Below are positions 17,050-26,245 of a stretch of 64,000 nt of DNA, one piece after another (positions within the stretch are counted from its first letter, which is position 1; the number at the start of each line of letters is the position of its first letter). The stretch spans positions 124,001 to 188,000 of the forward strand of contig NZ_BJND01000012.1 in the NCBI RefSeq assembly GCF_006539505.1, in the 5' to 3' direction. Origin of the DNA: Streptomyces spinoverrucosus. GTDB lineage: Bacteria; Actinomycetota; Actinomycetes; Streptomycetales; Streptomycetaceae. Position numbers and translations under genes: made by a program. A model generated the notes under the pieces. It saw only the letters and a program-made list of their open reading frames with translations, was not told where the DNA came from and ran no database searches.

Positions 17050-19528
17050 GCCGCGCGTTGGTGTGCCGGGTGGGCTCGGCGGTGGCGGGGTCCTCGGGCC
17101 ACGGATGCTTGGGATAGCGGCCGCGCAACTCCGCCCGTACGCCCTTGTAGCCGTCCCGCCAGAAGGACGCGAGGTCGGCGGTGACGGCGGCGGGACGGCC
17201 CGCGGGGGAGAGCAGATGCACGAGCACGGGAACCCCCGCGAGGGTCGGCGACTCCTGCAACCCGAACATCTCCTGCAACTTCACGGCGAGGACCGGCCGT
17301 CCGGGATCCGTGTAGTCGATCCGGATTCTGGACCCACTCGGTACGGTGATCCGCTCCGGGGCGAGCTCATCAAGCCGCGCCGCTTCCCCGGAGGCCCAGG
17401 GAAGCAACCGGGCCAGCGCCTCCCCTGCATCGATCCGCGCCAGATCACTCCGCCGCCGCGCCCGGCTCAGCTCGGGCTCCAGCCACTCCTCCACGCGCGC
17501 GTGCAACGCCTCATCGGACACGTCCGGCCACGGCTCCCCGAGACGCAGCCGCAGAAAGGCGAGCCGCTGCCGCAGCACGGCGGCGTCGGGCGTCCACCGC
17601 AGCAGGGCGAACCCTTCCCGTCGTAGTCCGTCGAGAAGGGCGGCGCGTACGAGGGCGGGGCCGGCGTCTTTCAGGGGCCGGACCGCGAGTTCGATCGCCC
17701 CCAGCCGCTCCACCCGGCGGGCCACGACGTCGCCGTCGGCCCAGTGGACCTCCTGGCTCTCGGAGTACAGCGACGCAGCCGCCGACCGGGCCGTGTCCTC
17801 GTCGACCACAGCGGCCAGCCGCACACGCGCGTGCCCCTTGCCGACGGGGCGATCGGCAACCGCGACGGCGATCCACTGGGCGCCACGCAGCCCGGTGCCC
17901 TCACCGACCTCTGCCCGGGTTCCGGAGGCCATGAGGTAGGAACCGCCGTCGGCCTTGGCAACGCGCTCGGGGAAGGCGAGCGCGGCAACGAGACCGACCA
18001 AGCGGTCCTCGCTGAATTCATGGGTGGGCGGTTGGGAGAACTCCCCGACGGCCGCCCGCAGCCGCCGCACTTCCGCTCGCCACCGCGTGGCGTAGGCGTC
18101 ACCCCCACGTCGAGCAGCCCGCAAAGCAGCTCCCAGGTCGTCCCCGTACTCCCGCGGCGGCTCATCGGACAGCAGGGCCACCACCTCGGCGCCCGCACCG
18201 GAGGTGTCCAGCAGCGCCCGCCCCAGCCGAGGGTGCAACCCCAGCCGAGCCAGCCGCACACCCCGCTGCGTCGCCCGGCCGACGGAGTCCACCGCGCCCA
18301 CTCCGGCGAGAGCGGCCCGCGCCGCAGCCATCGCCCCGCCCGGCGGCGGATCCAGCAAGGCCAGCCCGGACGCTTCCGGATCCCCCCAGCAGGCCACCTG
18401 GAGCGCGAACGCCGTCAGATCGGCCACCTGGATCTCCGGCGCCGGGAATCGCGGCAGACGGGCGTCCTCGGCCTCCGCCCAGCAGCGGTACACCACGCCG
18501 GGCGCCTCACGCCCGGCCCGCCCCGCCCGCTGCCGCCCGGCCGCCTGCGAGGCCCGTACCGTCGTCAGCGCGCTCAGCCCGCGCGCGTGATCCACCCGCG
18601 GCTCCCGCGCCAGCCCCGAGTCGACGACGACCCGCACCCCCGGAACCGTCAGTGACGACTCGGCCACGGATGTCGCCAGCACCACCCGGCGCCGCGCCCC
18701 CGGCGACAGCACCGCGTCCTGCACGTCCGCCGGTGCCCGCCCGTGCACCTGCAGCACATCGACGTCGCCCACATCCCCCAGCTGCCCGGCGACCCTCGCG
18801 ATCTCCCCAACCCCCGGCAGGAAACACAGCACGTCCCCCGCCCGCTCGGCCAGCGCCCGCCGCACCACCGACGCCACATGGGCGAGCAGCGCCGGATCGA
18901 CCCGCATGCCGTGCGGCGGCCGTACCGGACGCGCCGGCGGCGCCCACACCACCTCGACCGGGTACGCGGCACCCTCCGCCGCGACCACGGGAGCCCCGCC
19001 GAGCAGCCGCGCCCAGCCCTCCGCGTCGGTCGTCGCCGACGCGGCCACCAGCCGCAGCTCCGGCCGCAGCGCCTCCCGCACGTCCCACAGGAACGCCGCC
19101 ACGGTGTCCGCGTCCAGATGCCGCTCATGGCACTCGTCGAGCACCACCACGTCGACGCCGCTCAGCTCCTGGTCCCGCTGGAGCCGCTGCAACAGAACAC
19201 CGGTCGTGACCACCTCCACGCGCGCGTGCCGCCCGACGACCCGTTCCCCGCGCACGGTGTAGCCGACGCTCTCGCCGACCTGCTCACCCAGCAGCCACGC
19301 CATCCGCCGCGCCGCCGCCCGCGCGGCGATCCGCCGAGGCTCGGCCACGACCACCCGGCGGGCCGGCCCCTCGCCGAGCAGCCCCGCCAGCACGAGCGGC
19401 ACCAGCGTCGTCTTGCCCGTGCCCGGGGGAGCGACGAGGACGGCCGTGCCGTGCCCGTCCAGGGCCTCGCGCAGGGCGGGCAGTGCCGTACGTACGGGCA
19501 GCGCGTCCAGGGCGTCGTAACGGATCAC
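17039..19528 (-). CDS. hrpB: ATP-dependent RNA helicase HrpB
   Basis: 829-aa DEAH/RHA-type helicase. The N-terminal RecA domain has Walker A (VAPPGTGKTTLVPLVLAG), the DECH box (VVVLDECHERHLDADTVAAF) and motif III SAT (VAASATTDAEGW). The second RecA domain has VLATSVAESSLTVPGV and QRAGRAGREAPGVVYRCW. The HrpB-specific C-terminal domain follows. The length is typical. The GTG at 19528 starts 4 bp after the methyltransferase stop. The RNA substrate in bacteria is not established. Its 3' end overlaps the convergent DUF3068 gene. Confidence 0.95.
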   Translation of the reverse strand: MIRYDALDALPVRTALPALREALDGHGTAVLVAPPGTGKTTLVPLVLAGLLGEGPARRVVVAEPRRIAARAAARRMAWLLGEQVGESVGYTVRGERVVGRHARVEVVTTGVLLQRLQRDQELSGVDVVVLDECHERHLDADTVAAFLWDVREALRPELRLVAASATTDAEGWARLLGGAPVVAAEGAAYPVEVVWAPPARPVRPPHGMRVDPALLAHVASVVRRALAERAGDVLCFLPGVGEIARVAGQLGDVGDVDVLQVHGRAPADVQDAVLSPGARRRVVLATSVAESSLTVPGVRVVVDSGLAREPRVDHARGLSALTTVRASQAAGRQRAGRAGREAPGVVYRCWAEAEDARLPRFPAPEIQVADLTAFALQVACWGDPEASGLALLDPPPGGAMAAARAALAGVGAVDSVGRATQRGVRLARLGLHPRLGRALLDTSGAGAEVVALLSDEPPREYGDDLGAALRAARRGGDAYATRWRAEVRRLRAAVGEFSQPPTHEFSEDRLVGLVAALAFPERVAKADGGSYLMASGTRAEVGEGTGLRGAQWIAVAVADRPVGKGHARVRLAAVVDEDTARSAAASLYSESQEVHWADGDVVARRVERLGAIELAVRPLKDAGPALVRAALLDGLRREGFALLRWTPDAAVLRQRLAFLRLRLGEPWPDVSDEALHARVEEWLEPELSRARRRSDLARIDAGEALARLLPWASGEAARLDELAPERITVPSGSRIRIDYTDPGRPVLAVKLQEMFGLQESPTLAGVPVLVHLLSPAGRPAAVTADLASFWRDGYKGVRAELRGRYPKHPWPEDPATAEPTRHTNARLRR

Positions 19529-19532
19529 GCAC

Positions 19533-20393
19533 TCAGTCCCGTACGCACACGAAGATCGCCGTTCCCGGGATCAGACCGCCGCGCAGCGGCGACCAGCCAC
19601 CCCACTCGGAGGAGTTCCAGGCCGGCCACTCCGGCTCCACTAGGTCCACGAGCCGGAAGCCGGACGCCACGATGTCCCGGACGCGGTCCCCGAGCGTCCT
19701 GTGGTGCTCGACGTACACCGCGCGGCCGTCCTCGTCCTGCTCCACGTACGGCGTGCGGTCGAAGTAGGACCCGGAGACGGACAGCCCCTCCGGGCCCGGC
19801 TCGTCCGGGAACGCCCAGCGGATGGGGTGGGTGACGGAGAAGACGAAGCGGCCCCCGGGGCGCAGTACCCGCCGCACCTCCCGCAGCACCAGCCGCGGAT
19901 CGGCCACGAAGGGCAGCGCCCCGTACGCCGAGCACGCCAGGTCGAAGGAGGCGTCCGCGAAGGGCAGGGCGGCCGCGTCGGCGCACACCAGAGGGAACGA
20001 TCCGCCGATGCGCAGCGCGTGCTGGAGCTGGCGGTGGGAGAGGTCCAGGGCGACCGGGCGGGCACCCTGCGCGGCCAGCCAGCGGGCGCACTGGGCCGCG
20101 CCGGCGCCGATCTCCAGGACGTCCTTGCCCTTCAGGTCCTCCGGCGGGCCGAGCAGCTCCGCCTCCACCTCGTCCAGGCCCTCGGGACCCCACACGAAAC
20201 GGTCGTCGCCGAGGAACGTGCCGTGCTCGATCTGGTACTCGTCCGCGTTGCGGTCCCACCAGCCCCGGTTGGCCCGGGCGCTCTCCGTGACATCCGAGGC
20301 ACGCCGGGTGGCTTCGGGCTCGGACGCTTCAGGCTCTTGGATGATCGGCTCCCTCGTCGTACTCTTCCGTCCAACCCGTCCCGGCGGTGTCAC
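19533..20393 (-). CDS. Class I SAM-dependent methyltransferase
   Basis: About 286 aa. The Rossmann methyltransferase core is clear: motif I VLEIGAGAAQCARWLAAQ, post-I PVALDLSHRQLQHA, motif II ACSAYGALPFV and motif III LREVRRVLRPGGRFVFSVT. The N-terminal ~60 residues are charged, low-complexity sequence. The start is uncertain: GTG at 20393 or TTG at 20426, neither with a ribosome-binding site. It lies 4 bp upstream of hrpB and is probably co-transcribed. It is divergent from rpsA. The substrate is unknown. Confidence 0.85.
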   Translation of the reverse strand: MTPPGRVGRKSTTREPIIQEPEASEPEATRRASDVTESARANRGWWDRNADEYQIEHGTFLGDDRFVWGPEGLDEVEAELLGPPEDLKGKDVLEIGAGAAQCARWLAAQGARPVALDLSHRQLQHALRIGGSFPLVCADAAALPFADASFDLACSAYGALPFVADPRLVLREVRRVLRPGGRFVFSVTHPIRWAFPDEPGPEGLSVSGSYFDRTPYVEQDEDGRAVYVEHHRTLGDRVRDIVASGFRLVDLVEPEWPAWNSSEWGGWSPLRGGLIPGTAIFVCVRD

Positions 20394-20483
20394 TGGAGGG
20401 GCGCGCCAGGGCCTGCGTGGCCTCAAGAGACAGGTTTTGTGCCGGGTATGGGGCGATCCGCCCCGGGTGTGCGGCTTCGCGCA

Positions 20484-20512
20484 TTGACCCTGTCCGGCTG
20501 CCCCCGTATGCT
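20484..20512 (+). promoter_or_regulatory. Promoter of rpsA (SigA/HrdB type)
   Basis: TTGACC and TATGCT are separated by exactly 17 bp, a near-consensus vegetative promoter. Transcription would begin around 20520, leaving a ~190-nt leader before the rpsA ATG at 20712. That length leaves room for leader-mediated control. Confidence 0.8.
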
Positions 20513-20711
20513 ACAAGTTGCGCTGCGGGCCTGCGCACCTCAGACGTAGCAGGCTGCGCTCGCATCTGTTGTATGTCCCCTCGGTTGTCGAGGCGCCATC
20601 ACCAGTACTGGTGGGGCGCTTCCTTGGCTGTCCGGCTTCTGCAGAGCGAAACGGGCTCCCGGCGTAAGCAGTACCTACGACTTCAATGTCCGTACCGGAG
20701 CCCTTTCCCAC

Positions 20712-22202
20712 ATGACGAGCAGCACCGAGACCACCGCCACCACCCCGCAGGTAGCGGTCAACGACATCGGTAACGAGGAAGCCTTCCTCGCAGCGATCGA
20801 CGAGACGATCAAGTACTTCAACGACGGCGACATCGTCGACGGCGTCATCGTGAAGGTCGACCGGGACGAGGTCCTGCTCGACATCGGTTACAAGACCGAA
20901 GGTGTCATCCCGAGCCGCGAGCTCTCGATCAAGCACGACGTCGACCCGAACGAGGTCGTCGCCGTCGGCGACGAGATCGAGGCCCTGGTCCTCCAGAAGG
21001 AGGACAAGGAAGGCCGCCTGATCCTCTCGAAGAAGCGCGCCCAGTACGAGCGTGCCTGGGGCACCATCGAGAAGATCAAGGAAGAGGACGGCATCGTCAC
21101 CGGTACCGTCATCGAGGTCGTCAAGGGTGGTCTCATCCTCGACATCGGCCTCCGTGGCTTCCTCCCGGCCTCCCTGGTCGAGATGCGCCGCGTTCGCGAT
21201 CTCCAGCCGTACGTCGGCAAGGAGCTCGAGGCCAAGATCATCGAGCTGGACAAGAACCGCAACAACGTGGTCCTGTCCCGCCGTGCCTGGCTGGAGCAGA
21301 CCCAGTCCGAGGTCCGCCAGACGTTCCTCACCACCCTCCAGAAGGGTCAGGTCCGTTCCGGCGTCGTCTCCTCGATCGTCAACTTCGGTGCCTTCGTGGA
21401 CCTGGGTGGCGTCGACGGTCTGGTCCACGTCTCCGAGCTGTCCTGGAAGCACATCGACCACCCGTCCGAGGTCGTCGAGGTCGGCCAGGAAGTCACCGTC
21501 GAGGTCCTCGACGTCGACATGGACCGCGAGCGTGTCTCCCTGTCGCTGAAGGCGACCCAGGAAGACCCGTGGCAGCAGTTCGCCCGCACCCACCAGATCG
21601 GCCAGGTCGTGCCCGGCAAGGTCACGAAGCTGGTTCCGTTCGGTGCGTTCGTCCGCGTGGACGAGGGCATCGAGGGTCTGGTCCACATCTCCGAGCTGGC
21701 CGAGCGCCACGTGGAGATCCCGGAGCAGGTCGTCCAGGTCAACGACGAGATCTTCGTCAAGGTCATCGACATCGACCTCGAGCGCCGTCGCATCAGCCTC
21801 TCGCTGAAGCAGGCCAACGAGTCCTTCGGTGCCGACCCGGCCTCGGTCGAGTTCGACCCGACCCTGTACGGCATGGCCGCGTCGTACGACGACCAGGGCA
21901 ACTACATCTACCCCGAGGGCTTCGACCCGGAGACCAACGACTGGCTGCCGGGCTACGAGAAGCAGCGCGAGGAGTGGGAGCGCCAGTACGCCGAGGCGCA
22001 GTCCCGCTTCGAGCAGCACCAGCAGCAGGTCATCAAGTCCCGCGAGGCCGACGCCGCTGCCGCGGCGGAGGGTGGCGAGGCTGCGGCTCCGGCCGCGACC
22101 GGTGGCTCGTACTCCTCCGAGGGCGGCGACCAGTCCGGCGCGCTGGCTTCGGACGAGGCGCTGGCCGCGCTGCGCGAGAAGCTCGCCGGTGGTCAGAGCT
22201 GA
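20712..22202 (+). CDS. rpsA: 30S ribosomal protein S1
   Basis: 496 aa, with four S1 RNA-binding repeats at about residues 35-105, 120-190, 205-275 and 290-360 (for example GAFVDLGGVDGLVHVSELSW and GAFVRVDEGIEGLVHISEL). The enterobacterial protein has six; four is normal for actinobacteria. A glutamine/alanine-rich acidic tail follows. It binds mRNA on the 30S subunit and supports initiation. Codon use is strongly biased to C-ending codons, as expected for a highly expressed gene. GGAG lies 11 nt upstream of the ATG. A clear promoter (20484-20512) and terminator (22229-22266) bracket it, so it is a single-gene transcript. Confidence 0.97.
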   Translation: MTSSTETTATTPQVAVNDIGNEEAFLAAIDETIKYFNDGDIVDGVIVKVDRDEVLLDIGYKTEGVIPSRELSIKHDVDPNEVVAVGDEIEALVLQKEDKEGRLILSKKRAQYERAWGTIEKIKEEDGIVTGTVIEVVKGGLILDIGLRGFLPASLVEMRRVRDLQPYVGKELEAKIIELDKNRNNVVLSRRAWLEQTQSEVRQTFLTTLQKGQVRSGVVSSIVNFGAFVDLGGVDGLVHVSELSWKHIDHPSEVVEVGQEVTVEVLDVDMDRERVSLSLKATQEDPWQQFARTHQIGQVVPGKVTKLVPFGAFVRVDEGIEGLVHISELAERHVEIPEQVVQVNDEIFVKVIDIDLERRRISLSLKQANESFGADPASVEFDPTLYGMAASYDDQGNYIYPEGFDPETNDWLPGYEKQREEWERQYAEAQSRFEQHQQQVIKSREADAAAAAEGGEAAAPAATGGSYSSEGGDQSGALASDEALAALREKLAGGQS

Positions 22203-22228
22203 ACGCTGCCGCTGAGGCTTAGCCGTTG

Positions 22229-22266
22229 ACTGAGGGGCCGTACCTTTCGAGGTGCGGCCCCTCAGT
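22229..22266 (+). terminator. Terminator of rpsA
   Basis: ACTGAGGGGCCGTACC pairs with GGTGCGGCCCCTCAGT (16 bp, one G-T wobble) across the loop TTTCGA, 27 bp after the rpsA stop. Confidence 0.88.
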
Positions 22267-22284
22267 GCTGCCCTGGTGCTGGGT

Positions 22285-22380
22285 TGTGCTTCGGCCGCGG
22301 GCCGGTGGGGGCTTGTCACGCCCACGCGGCGGAGCCGCATATCGATACAGCCCCGCGCCCCTTGGGGGCGTTGTCCATTC
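22285..22380. repeat. Dispersed Streptomyces-type intergenic palindromic repeat
   Basis: The block between the rpsA terminator and the PAC2 gene contains GCGGCGGAGCCGCATATCGA, then TACAGCCCCGCGCCCCTTGG, with an internal palindrome (GCGGCGGAGCCGC). This string resembles a short repeat that I recall seeing scattered between genes in many Streptomyces genomes. It carries no reading frame of interest. Confidence 0.55.
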
Positions 22381-22467
22381 CGTTCTCAAGATCATGGGCC
22401 CCTCCTCCGGGAATGCCCACGCCCGTAAGGGCGTTGTCACGTACGGACACAAGGAGGAGCGGTCACA

Positions 22468-23406
22468 GTGCTTGATCCGCAGGGTTTGTACACGTGGGAG
22501 CCGAAGGGCCTGGCCGTCGTCGACATGGCGCTGGCCCAGGAGTCGGCGGGCCTTGTCATGCTCTATCACTTCGACGGATACATCGACGCGGGCGAGACCG
22601 GCGACCAGATCGTCGACCGGCTCCTCGACTCGCTGCCCCACCAGGTCGTCGCCCGCTTCGACCACGACCGGCTCGTGGACTACCGCGCCCGCCGTCCGCT
22701 GCTGACCTTCAGGCGTGACCGCTGGACCGACTACGAGGAGCCCACGCTGACCGTGCGGCTCGTCCAGGACGCAACCGGAGCGCCCTTCCTGCTGCTGTCC
22801 GGCCCGGAGCCGGACGTGGAGTGGGAGCGCTTCGCCGCGGCCGTGGGGCAGATCGTGGAGCGGCTCGGCGTCCGCCTCGCCGTGAACTTCCACGGCATCC
22901 CCATGGGCGTCCCGCACACCCGCCCGGTGGGCCTCACCCCGCACGGCAACCGCACCGACCTCGTGCCGGGCTACCGCAGCCCCTTCGACGAGGCCCAGGT
23001 GCCCGGCAGCGCCGAGTCGCTCGTCGAGTACCGCCTCATGGAGGCCGGGCACGACGTCCTGGGCGTCGCCGCCCACGTCCCGCACTACATCGCCCGCTCC
23101 CCGTACCCGGACGCGGCGCTGACCGTCCTGGAGGCCATCACCGCCGCCACGGGACTGGTCCTGCCCGGGATCGCGCACTCCCTGCGCACGGAGGCGTACC
23201 GCACCCAGACGGAGATCGAGCGGCAGATCCAGGAGGGCGACGAGGAACTCACCGCCCTCGTCCAGGGCCTGGAGCACCAGTACGACGCGGTCGCCGGCGC
23301 CGAGACCCGCGGCAACATGCTCGCCGAGCCGGTGGAGATTCCGTCGGCGGACGAGATCGGGCGGGAGTTCGAGCGGTTTCTGGCGGAGCGTGAAGGGGAC
23401 AACTGA
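22468..23406 (+). CDS. PAC2 family protein
   Basis: 312-aa protein of the PAC2 (proteasome assembly chaperone 2-like) superfamily. Typical segments are [20 protein letters not shown] near the N-terminus, [20 protein letters not shown] in the middle, and a charged C-terminal helical part ([20 protein letters not shown]). The GTG at 22468 has an excellent AAGGAGGAG 9 nt upstream. In actinobacteria, members of this family have been linked to proteasome-type and ATP-grasp systems, but the exact role is open. The gene begins 265 bp after rpsA and is transcribed the same way. Confidence 0.88.
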   Translation: MLDPQGLYTWEPKGLAVVDMALAQESAGLVMLYHFDGYIDAGETGDQIVDRLLDSLPHQVVARFDHDRLVDYRARRPLLTFRRDRWTDYEEPTLTVRLVQDATGAPFLLLSGPEPDVEWERFAAAVGQIVERLGVRLAVNFHGIPMGVPHTRPVGLTPHGNRTDLVPGYRSPFDEAQVPGSAESLVEYRLMEAGHDVLGVAAHVPHYIARSPYPDAALTVLEAITAATGLVLPGIAHSLRTEAYRTQTEIERQIQEGDEELTALVQGLEHQYDAVAGAETRGNMLAEPVEIPSADEIGREFERFLAEREGDN

Positions 23407-23513
23407 GGGGTGGGCGGCCAGGGCGGCCGGTGGCCGTACGTCCCGTGGGATGCGTTTTCACTGGTAAGTCCCGGTGGGGTGCGCTGTCACCGGCAGGGCC
23501 TAAGCTTCCGCTC

Positions 23514-24146
23514 ATGCTGAAGGTGGGCCTGACCGGCGGTATCGGCGCCGGCAAGAGCGAGGTGTCGCGGCTGCTCGTGGAGTGCGGGGCCGTGCTGATC
23601 GACGCGGACCGCATCGCGCGGGAGGTCGTCGCGCCCGGCACTCCCGGTCTCGCCGCGGTCGTCGAGGCCTTCGGTGAGGGGGTGCTCGCCCCGGACGGCG
23701 GCCTGGACCGGCCCAGACTCGGCTCGATCGTCTTCGCCGACCCGGAGAAGCTGGCCGTCCTGAACTCGATCGTGCACCCATTGGTGGGGGCCCGCTCCCG
23801 CGACCTGGAGGCCGCGGCCGCCGAGGACGCCGTCGTCGTCCACGACGTCCCGCTCCTCGCCGAGAACGGCCTGGCGCCGCTCTACGACCTCGTGATCGTC
23901 GTCGACGCCAGCCCGGAGACCCAGCTGGACCGGCTCGTACGGCTGCGGGGCATGACCGAGGGGGACGCACGCGCGCGTATGGCGGCCCAGGCGACGCGCG
24001 AGAAGCGCCTGCAGATCGCGGACATCGTGATCGACAACGACGTACCGCTGCCGGAGCTGCAGCGGCGCGTGAAGGACGTGTGGGCGGAGCTGGTGCGCCG
24101 GGCGCACGTGTCCCAGGGGCCGTCTCAGGAGTCGCCGGGGGAGTAG
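23514..24146 (+). CDS. coaE: Dephospho-CoA kinase
   Basis: Last step of coenzyme A synthesis (dephospho-CoA + ATP to CoA). 210 aa starting at [20 protein letters not shown], with the P-loop GGIGAGKS at residues 8-15, the [10 protein letters not shown] motif and the lid/CoA region ([12 protein letters not shown], then [20 protein letters not shown]). I used the ATG at 23514, because upstream in-frame starts add non-family sequence. A short C-terminal tail replaces the second domain found in mycobacterial CoaE. Confidence 0.95.
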   Translation: MLKVGLTGGIGAGKSEVSRLLVECGAVLIDADRIAREVVAPGTPGLAAVVEAFGEGVLAPDGGLDRPRLGSIVFADPEKLAVLNSIVHPLVGARSRDLEAAAAEDAVVVHDVPLLAENGLAPLYDLVIVVDASPETQLDRLVRLRGMTEGDARARMAAQATREKRLQIADIVIDNDVPLPELQRRVKDVWAELVRRAHVSQGPSQESPGE

Positions 24147-24179
24147 CGGAGTAGCGGCGACGGAGCTGTCCTGGCTGGA

Positions 24180-24235
24180 GCGGCCACGAGCTGCTCGGGA
24201 AGCTGTATCGGCCACGAGCCGCTCGGGAATACGGG
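24180..24235. repeat. Short direct repeat between coaE and the TPR gene
   Basis: CGGCCACGAGCTGCTCGGGA and CGGCCACGAGCCGCTCGGGA lie about 30 bp apart, one mismatch in 20. The inner part (GAGCNGCTC) is itself palindromic. Either a local duplication or a paired site; no function assigned. Confidence 0.5.
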
Positions 24236-24282
24236 CCTGGCGAGCGGGCGTTGAATCCGGCCAGTAAGGGAAGGACTCTGCC

Positions 24283-24663
24283 GTGCCCGAGACCAGCGGT
24301 TCGACCGGACGTTCGCCGGAGACGCATGTCATCGACTACCGCGCCGCCGAGCAGTTGCTCGCCGCGCGCGATCCGCGGGGCGCGGTGAAGCTGCTCGACC
24401 CAGTCATCGCCGCGCACCCCGAGAACACCGCGGCCCGGCTGCTGCGCGCGCGTGCGTTCTTCGCCGCCGCGCAACTGCGGCCCGCGGAGCTGGAGTTCAC
24501 GATCGTGCTGGAGCGTGAGCCGGACAACGCGTTCGCGCATTTCGCGCTCGCGCGCACCTATGAGCGGCAGGGGCGGCCGGAGCAGGCCAAGCGGCACTTC
24601 CGGCTGGCGGCCGCGCTGGATCCGAACCCGGAGTATCTGAAGGCGGCACGTTTCGACGGGTGA
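24283..24663 (+). CDS. Tetratricopeptide-repeat protein
   Basis: 126-aa cytoplasmic protein made of about three TPR units: AAEQLLAARDPRGAVKLLDP (residues ~20-50), AARLLRARAFFAAAQLRPAE (~50-85) and AFAHFALARTYERQGRPEQA (~88-120). The GTG at 24283 is preceded by GGGAAGGA. It probably mediates protein-protein contacts; the partner is unknown. It follows coaE by 136 bp. Confidence 0.88.
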   Translation: MPETSGSTGRSPETHVIDYRAAEQLLAARDPRGAVKLLDPVIAAHPENTAARLLRARAFFAAAQLRPAELEFTIVLEREPDNAFAHFALARTYERQGRPEQAKRHFRLAAALDPNPEYLKAARFDG

Positions 24664-24689
24664 GTCGGAGGACGGGGAACCCGGGGGCG

Positions 24690-24960
24690 GGATCCGGGGC
24701 GGGTGCCGGGAGACGGCTACGGAGCGCTGTCGTCCGGGGGCCGGGCTTACGTCGTCCGGGGCCGGGCTTACGCGTGCGCGGTCGTCCGGGGGCGGGCCGG
24801 GGGACGGGCTATGGTGCGCGGTCATCCGGGGCGGGCCGGGGGACGGGCTACGGGTGCGCGGGCCTCCGTGGGTCGGGAGCCGTGGGACGGGCTACGGTGC
24901 GCGGTCGTCCGGGGGCCGGTACGGTGTGCGGTCGTCCCGAGGTCGGTACGGTGGGCGGTC
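24690..24960. repeat. Decaying ~27-45 bp tandem repeat at the 3' end of the DUF6343 gene
   Basis: Variants of GTCGTCCGGGGGCCGGTACG and GGGACGGGCTACGG recur through this stretch. On the minus strand the first copies encode the proline/tyrosine/aspartate repeat that ends the DUF6343 protein, and the array then continues past its stop codon with increasing divergence. It ends just after the convergent TPR gene. Confidence 0.7.
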
Positions 24961-25212
24961 GTCCACGGGCCGGTAGGGCGGGATGTCCCGGCCCGGCTGG
25001 AAGTGCGGGCCTTGGCGGATGTGCCGGACGACGACGATCAGATCGATGGTGATCACCAGCCAGAGCACGCCGCAGGCGATCGCCCAGCCGGGGCGGCCGG
25101 CCAGTGTGAAGGCGATGGTTCCGAAGATCGCCCAGGCCAGCCCCCACACACTCAGCCAGAAGCGCATCCGCAGCGCACTGCGCGCGGTCATCGGCTCACT
25201 GCCCGTACGCAT
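24892..25212 (-). CDS. DUF6343 family small membrane protein with a repetitive C-terminal tail
   Basis: 106 aa. Residues 1-20 are polar (MRTGSEPMTARSALRMRF), followed by two membrane helices (WLSVWGLAWAIFGTIAFTLA and GWAIACGVLWLVITIDLIVV) and the conserved basic HIRQGPHFQPGRDIPPY. The last ~30 residues are three tandem copies of a PPYRPxDDR motif, an unusual extension produced by the adjacent DNA repeat. The ATG at 25212 sits 11 nt after AAGGAG; the ATG at 25221 is too close to it. Function unknown. Confidence 0.75.
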   Translation of the reverse strand: MRTGSEPMTARSALRMRFWLSVWGLAWAIFGTIAFTLAGRPGWAIACGVLWLVITIDLIVVVRHIRQGPHFQPGRDIPPYRPVDDRPPYRPRDDRTPYRPPDDRAP

Positions 25213-25404
25213 CGGGATCATCACTCCTTGCTTGAAAAGTACTCTTCGGCGCGGGTGTTCTCCAGCGATGGGGCTCGGGCCGCCTGGTGGCGTCCCGGCA
25301 CGACAGCGGCCCTGCTGAGAGGGCGGCGCAGAAATCAGCTCACTCGAACGGGTGAACTGGGGGCGGGTGGGAACGGCCGTGCGGGGGCGGGCCGTTGGGC
25401 GGGC

Positions 25405-26112
25405 ATGGGGCTGAAAATGCGAGCAGGACATCAGGGGACGGGGCCGGGAGCGATCACGCCGGACGGCTGCGCGGTCGAGCTGTACTCACGGTTGCCGGTG
25501 GGGGACGAGCCGGACATCATCGCGGGCGCGGTGCCCGCCGGGGCGCACATTCTGGAGCTGGGCAGCGGGGTGGGTCGTATGACGCACCCGCTGCTGGAGC
25601 GGGGCTACATGGTCACGGCGGTGGACGAGTCGCCGGAGATGCTGGAGCGCGTCCGCGGGGCGCGCACGATATGCAGCCCGATCGAGAAGCTCGACCTCGG
25701 GGAGAGGTTCGACGCGGTGCTGCTGGCGTCGTTCCTTGTGCACACCGCGGACGAGGAGGTGCGGCGGGGCCTGCTGCGGACGTGCGTACGGCATCTCGCG
25801 GACGGCGGCTGTGTGCTGATCCAGCGGGAGGGCGAGGACTACCACACGAACGTGCCGCGCGAGCGGGTCGATCCCAGCGGCTTCACCCTGCGGATCGTGT
25901 CGTCGGAGCCGGTCGGGGACGGCACGAACTCGGTACACGCGGAGTACGAGTTCCCGGACGCGACCTGGACACAGACGTTCCGGGCCAGGCTGTTGACGAA
26001 GGAGGAGTTCGAGGCGGCGCTGGGGGAGGCGGGGCTGAGAGTGGACGAGTATCTGACGGAGGATCGGATATGGGTGCGGGCAGTAGTGGCTGGGTCGGGG
26101 TCGACGGCCTGA
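25405..26112 (+). CDS. Class I SAM-dependent methyltransferase
   Basis: 235 aa. Motif I is HILELGSGVGRMTHPLLERG, then TAVDESPEMLERVRG (acidic residue binding the ribose), then FDAVLLASFLVHTAD and CVRHLADGGCVLIQREGED. It starts at the ATG at 25405 (MGLKMRAGHQG); the frame is open far upstream through repetitive sequence, but that part is not protein-like. No obvious substrate. A stand-alone gene between the DUF6343 and DoxX genes. Confidence 0.82.
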   Translation: MGLKMRAGHQGTGPGAITPDGCAVELYSRLPVGDEPDIIAGAVPAGAHILELGSGVGRMTHPLLERGYMVTAVDESPEMLERVRGARTICSPIEKLDLGERFDAVLLASFLVHTADEEVRRGLLRTCVRHLADGGCVLIQREGEDYHTNVPRERVDPSGFTLRIVSSEPVGDGTNSVHAEYEFPDATWTQTFRARLLTKEEFEAALGEAGLRVDEYLTEDRIWVRAVVAGSGSTA

Positions 26113-26245
26113 GCACGGGGCGGGGCGGCGCTGGTTGCCGACCGGTGGGTGGTCGAGAATTCCCCTCGGACGGCGATGAGTTCCGGGCCGGGGGCGGGTC
26201 TACCTCTGTGACAGCATCACGGACCGCTTCACACAGGAGACCCCC

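Noticed and set aside
22229..22266. Riboswitch or attenuator after rpsA
   Set aside because: It is a simple hairpin directly after the stop codon and before a new gene with its own SD, so terminator is the simpler reading.
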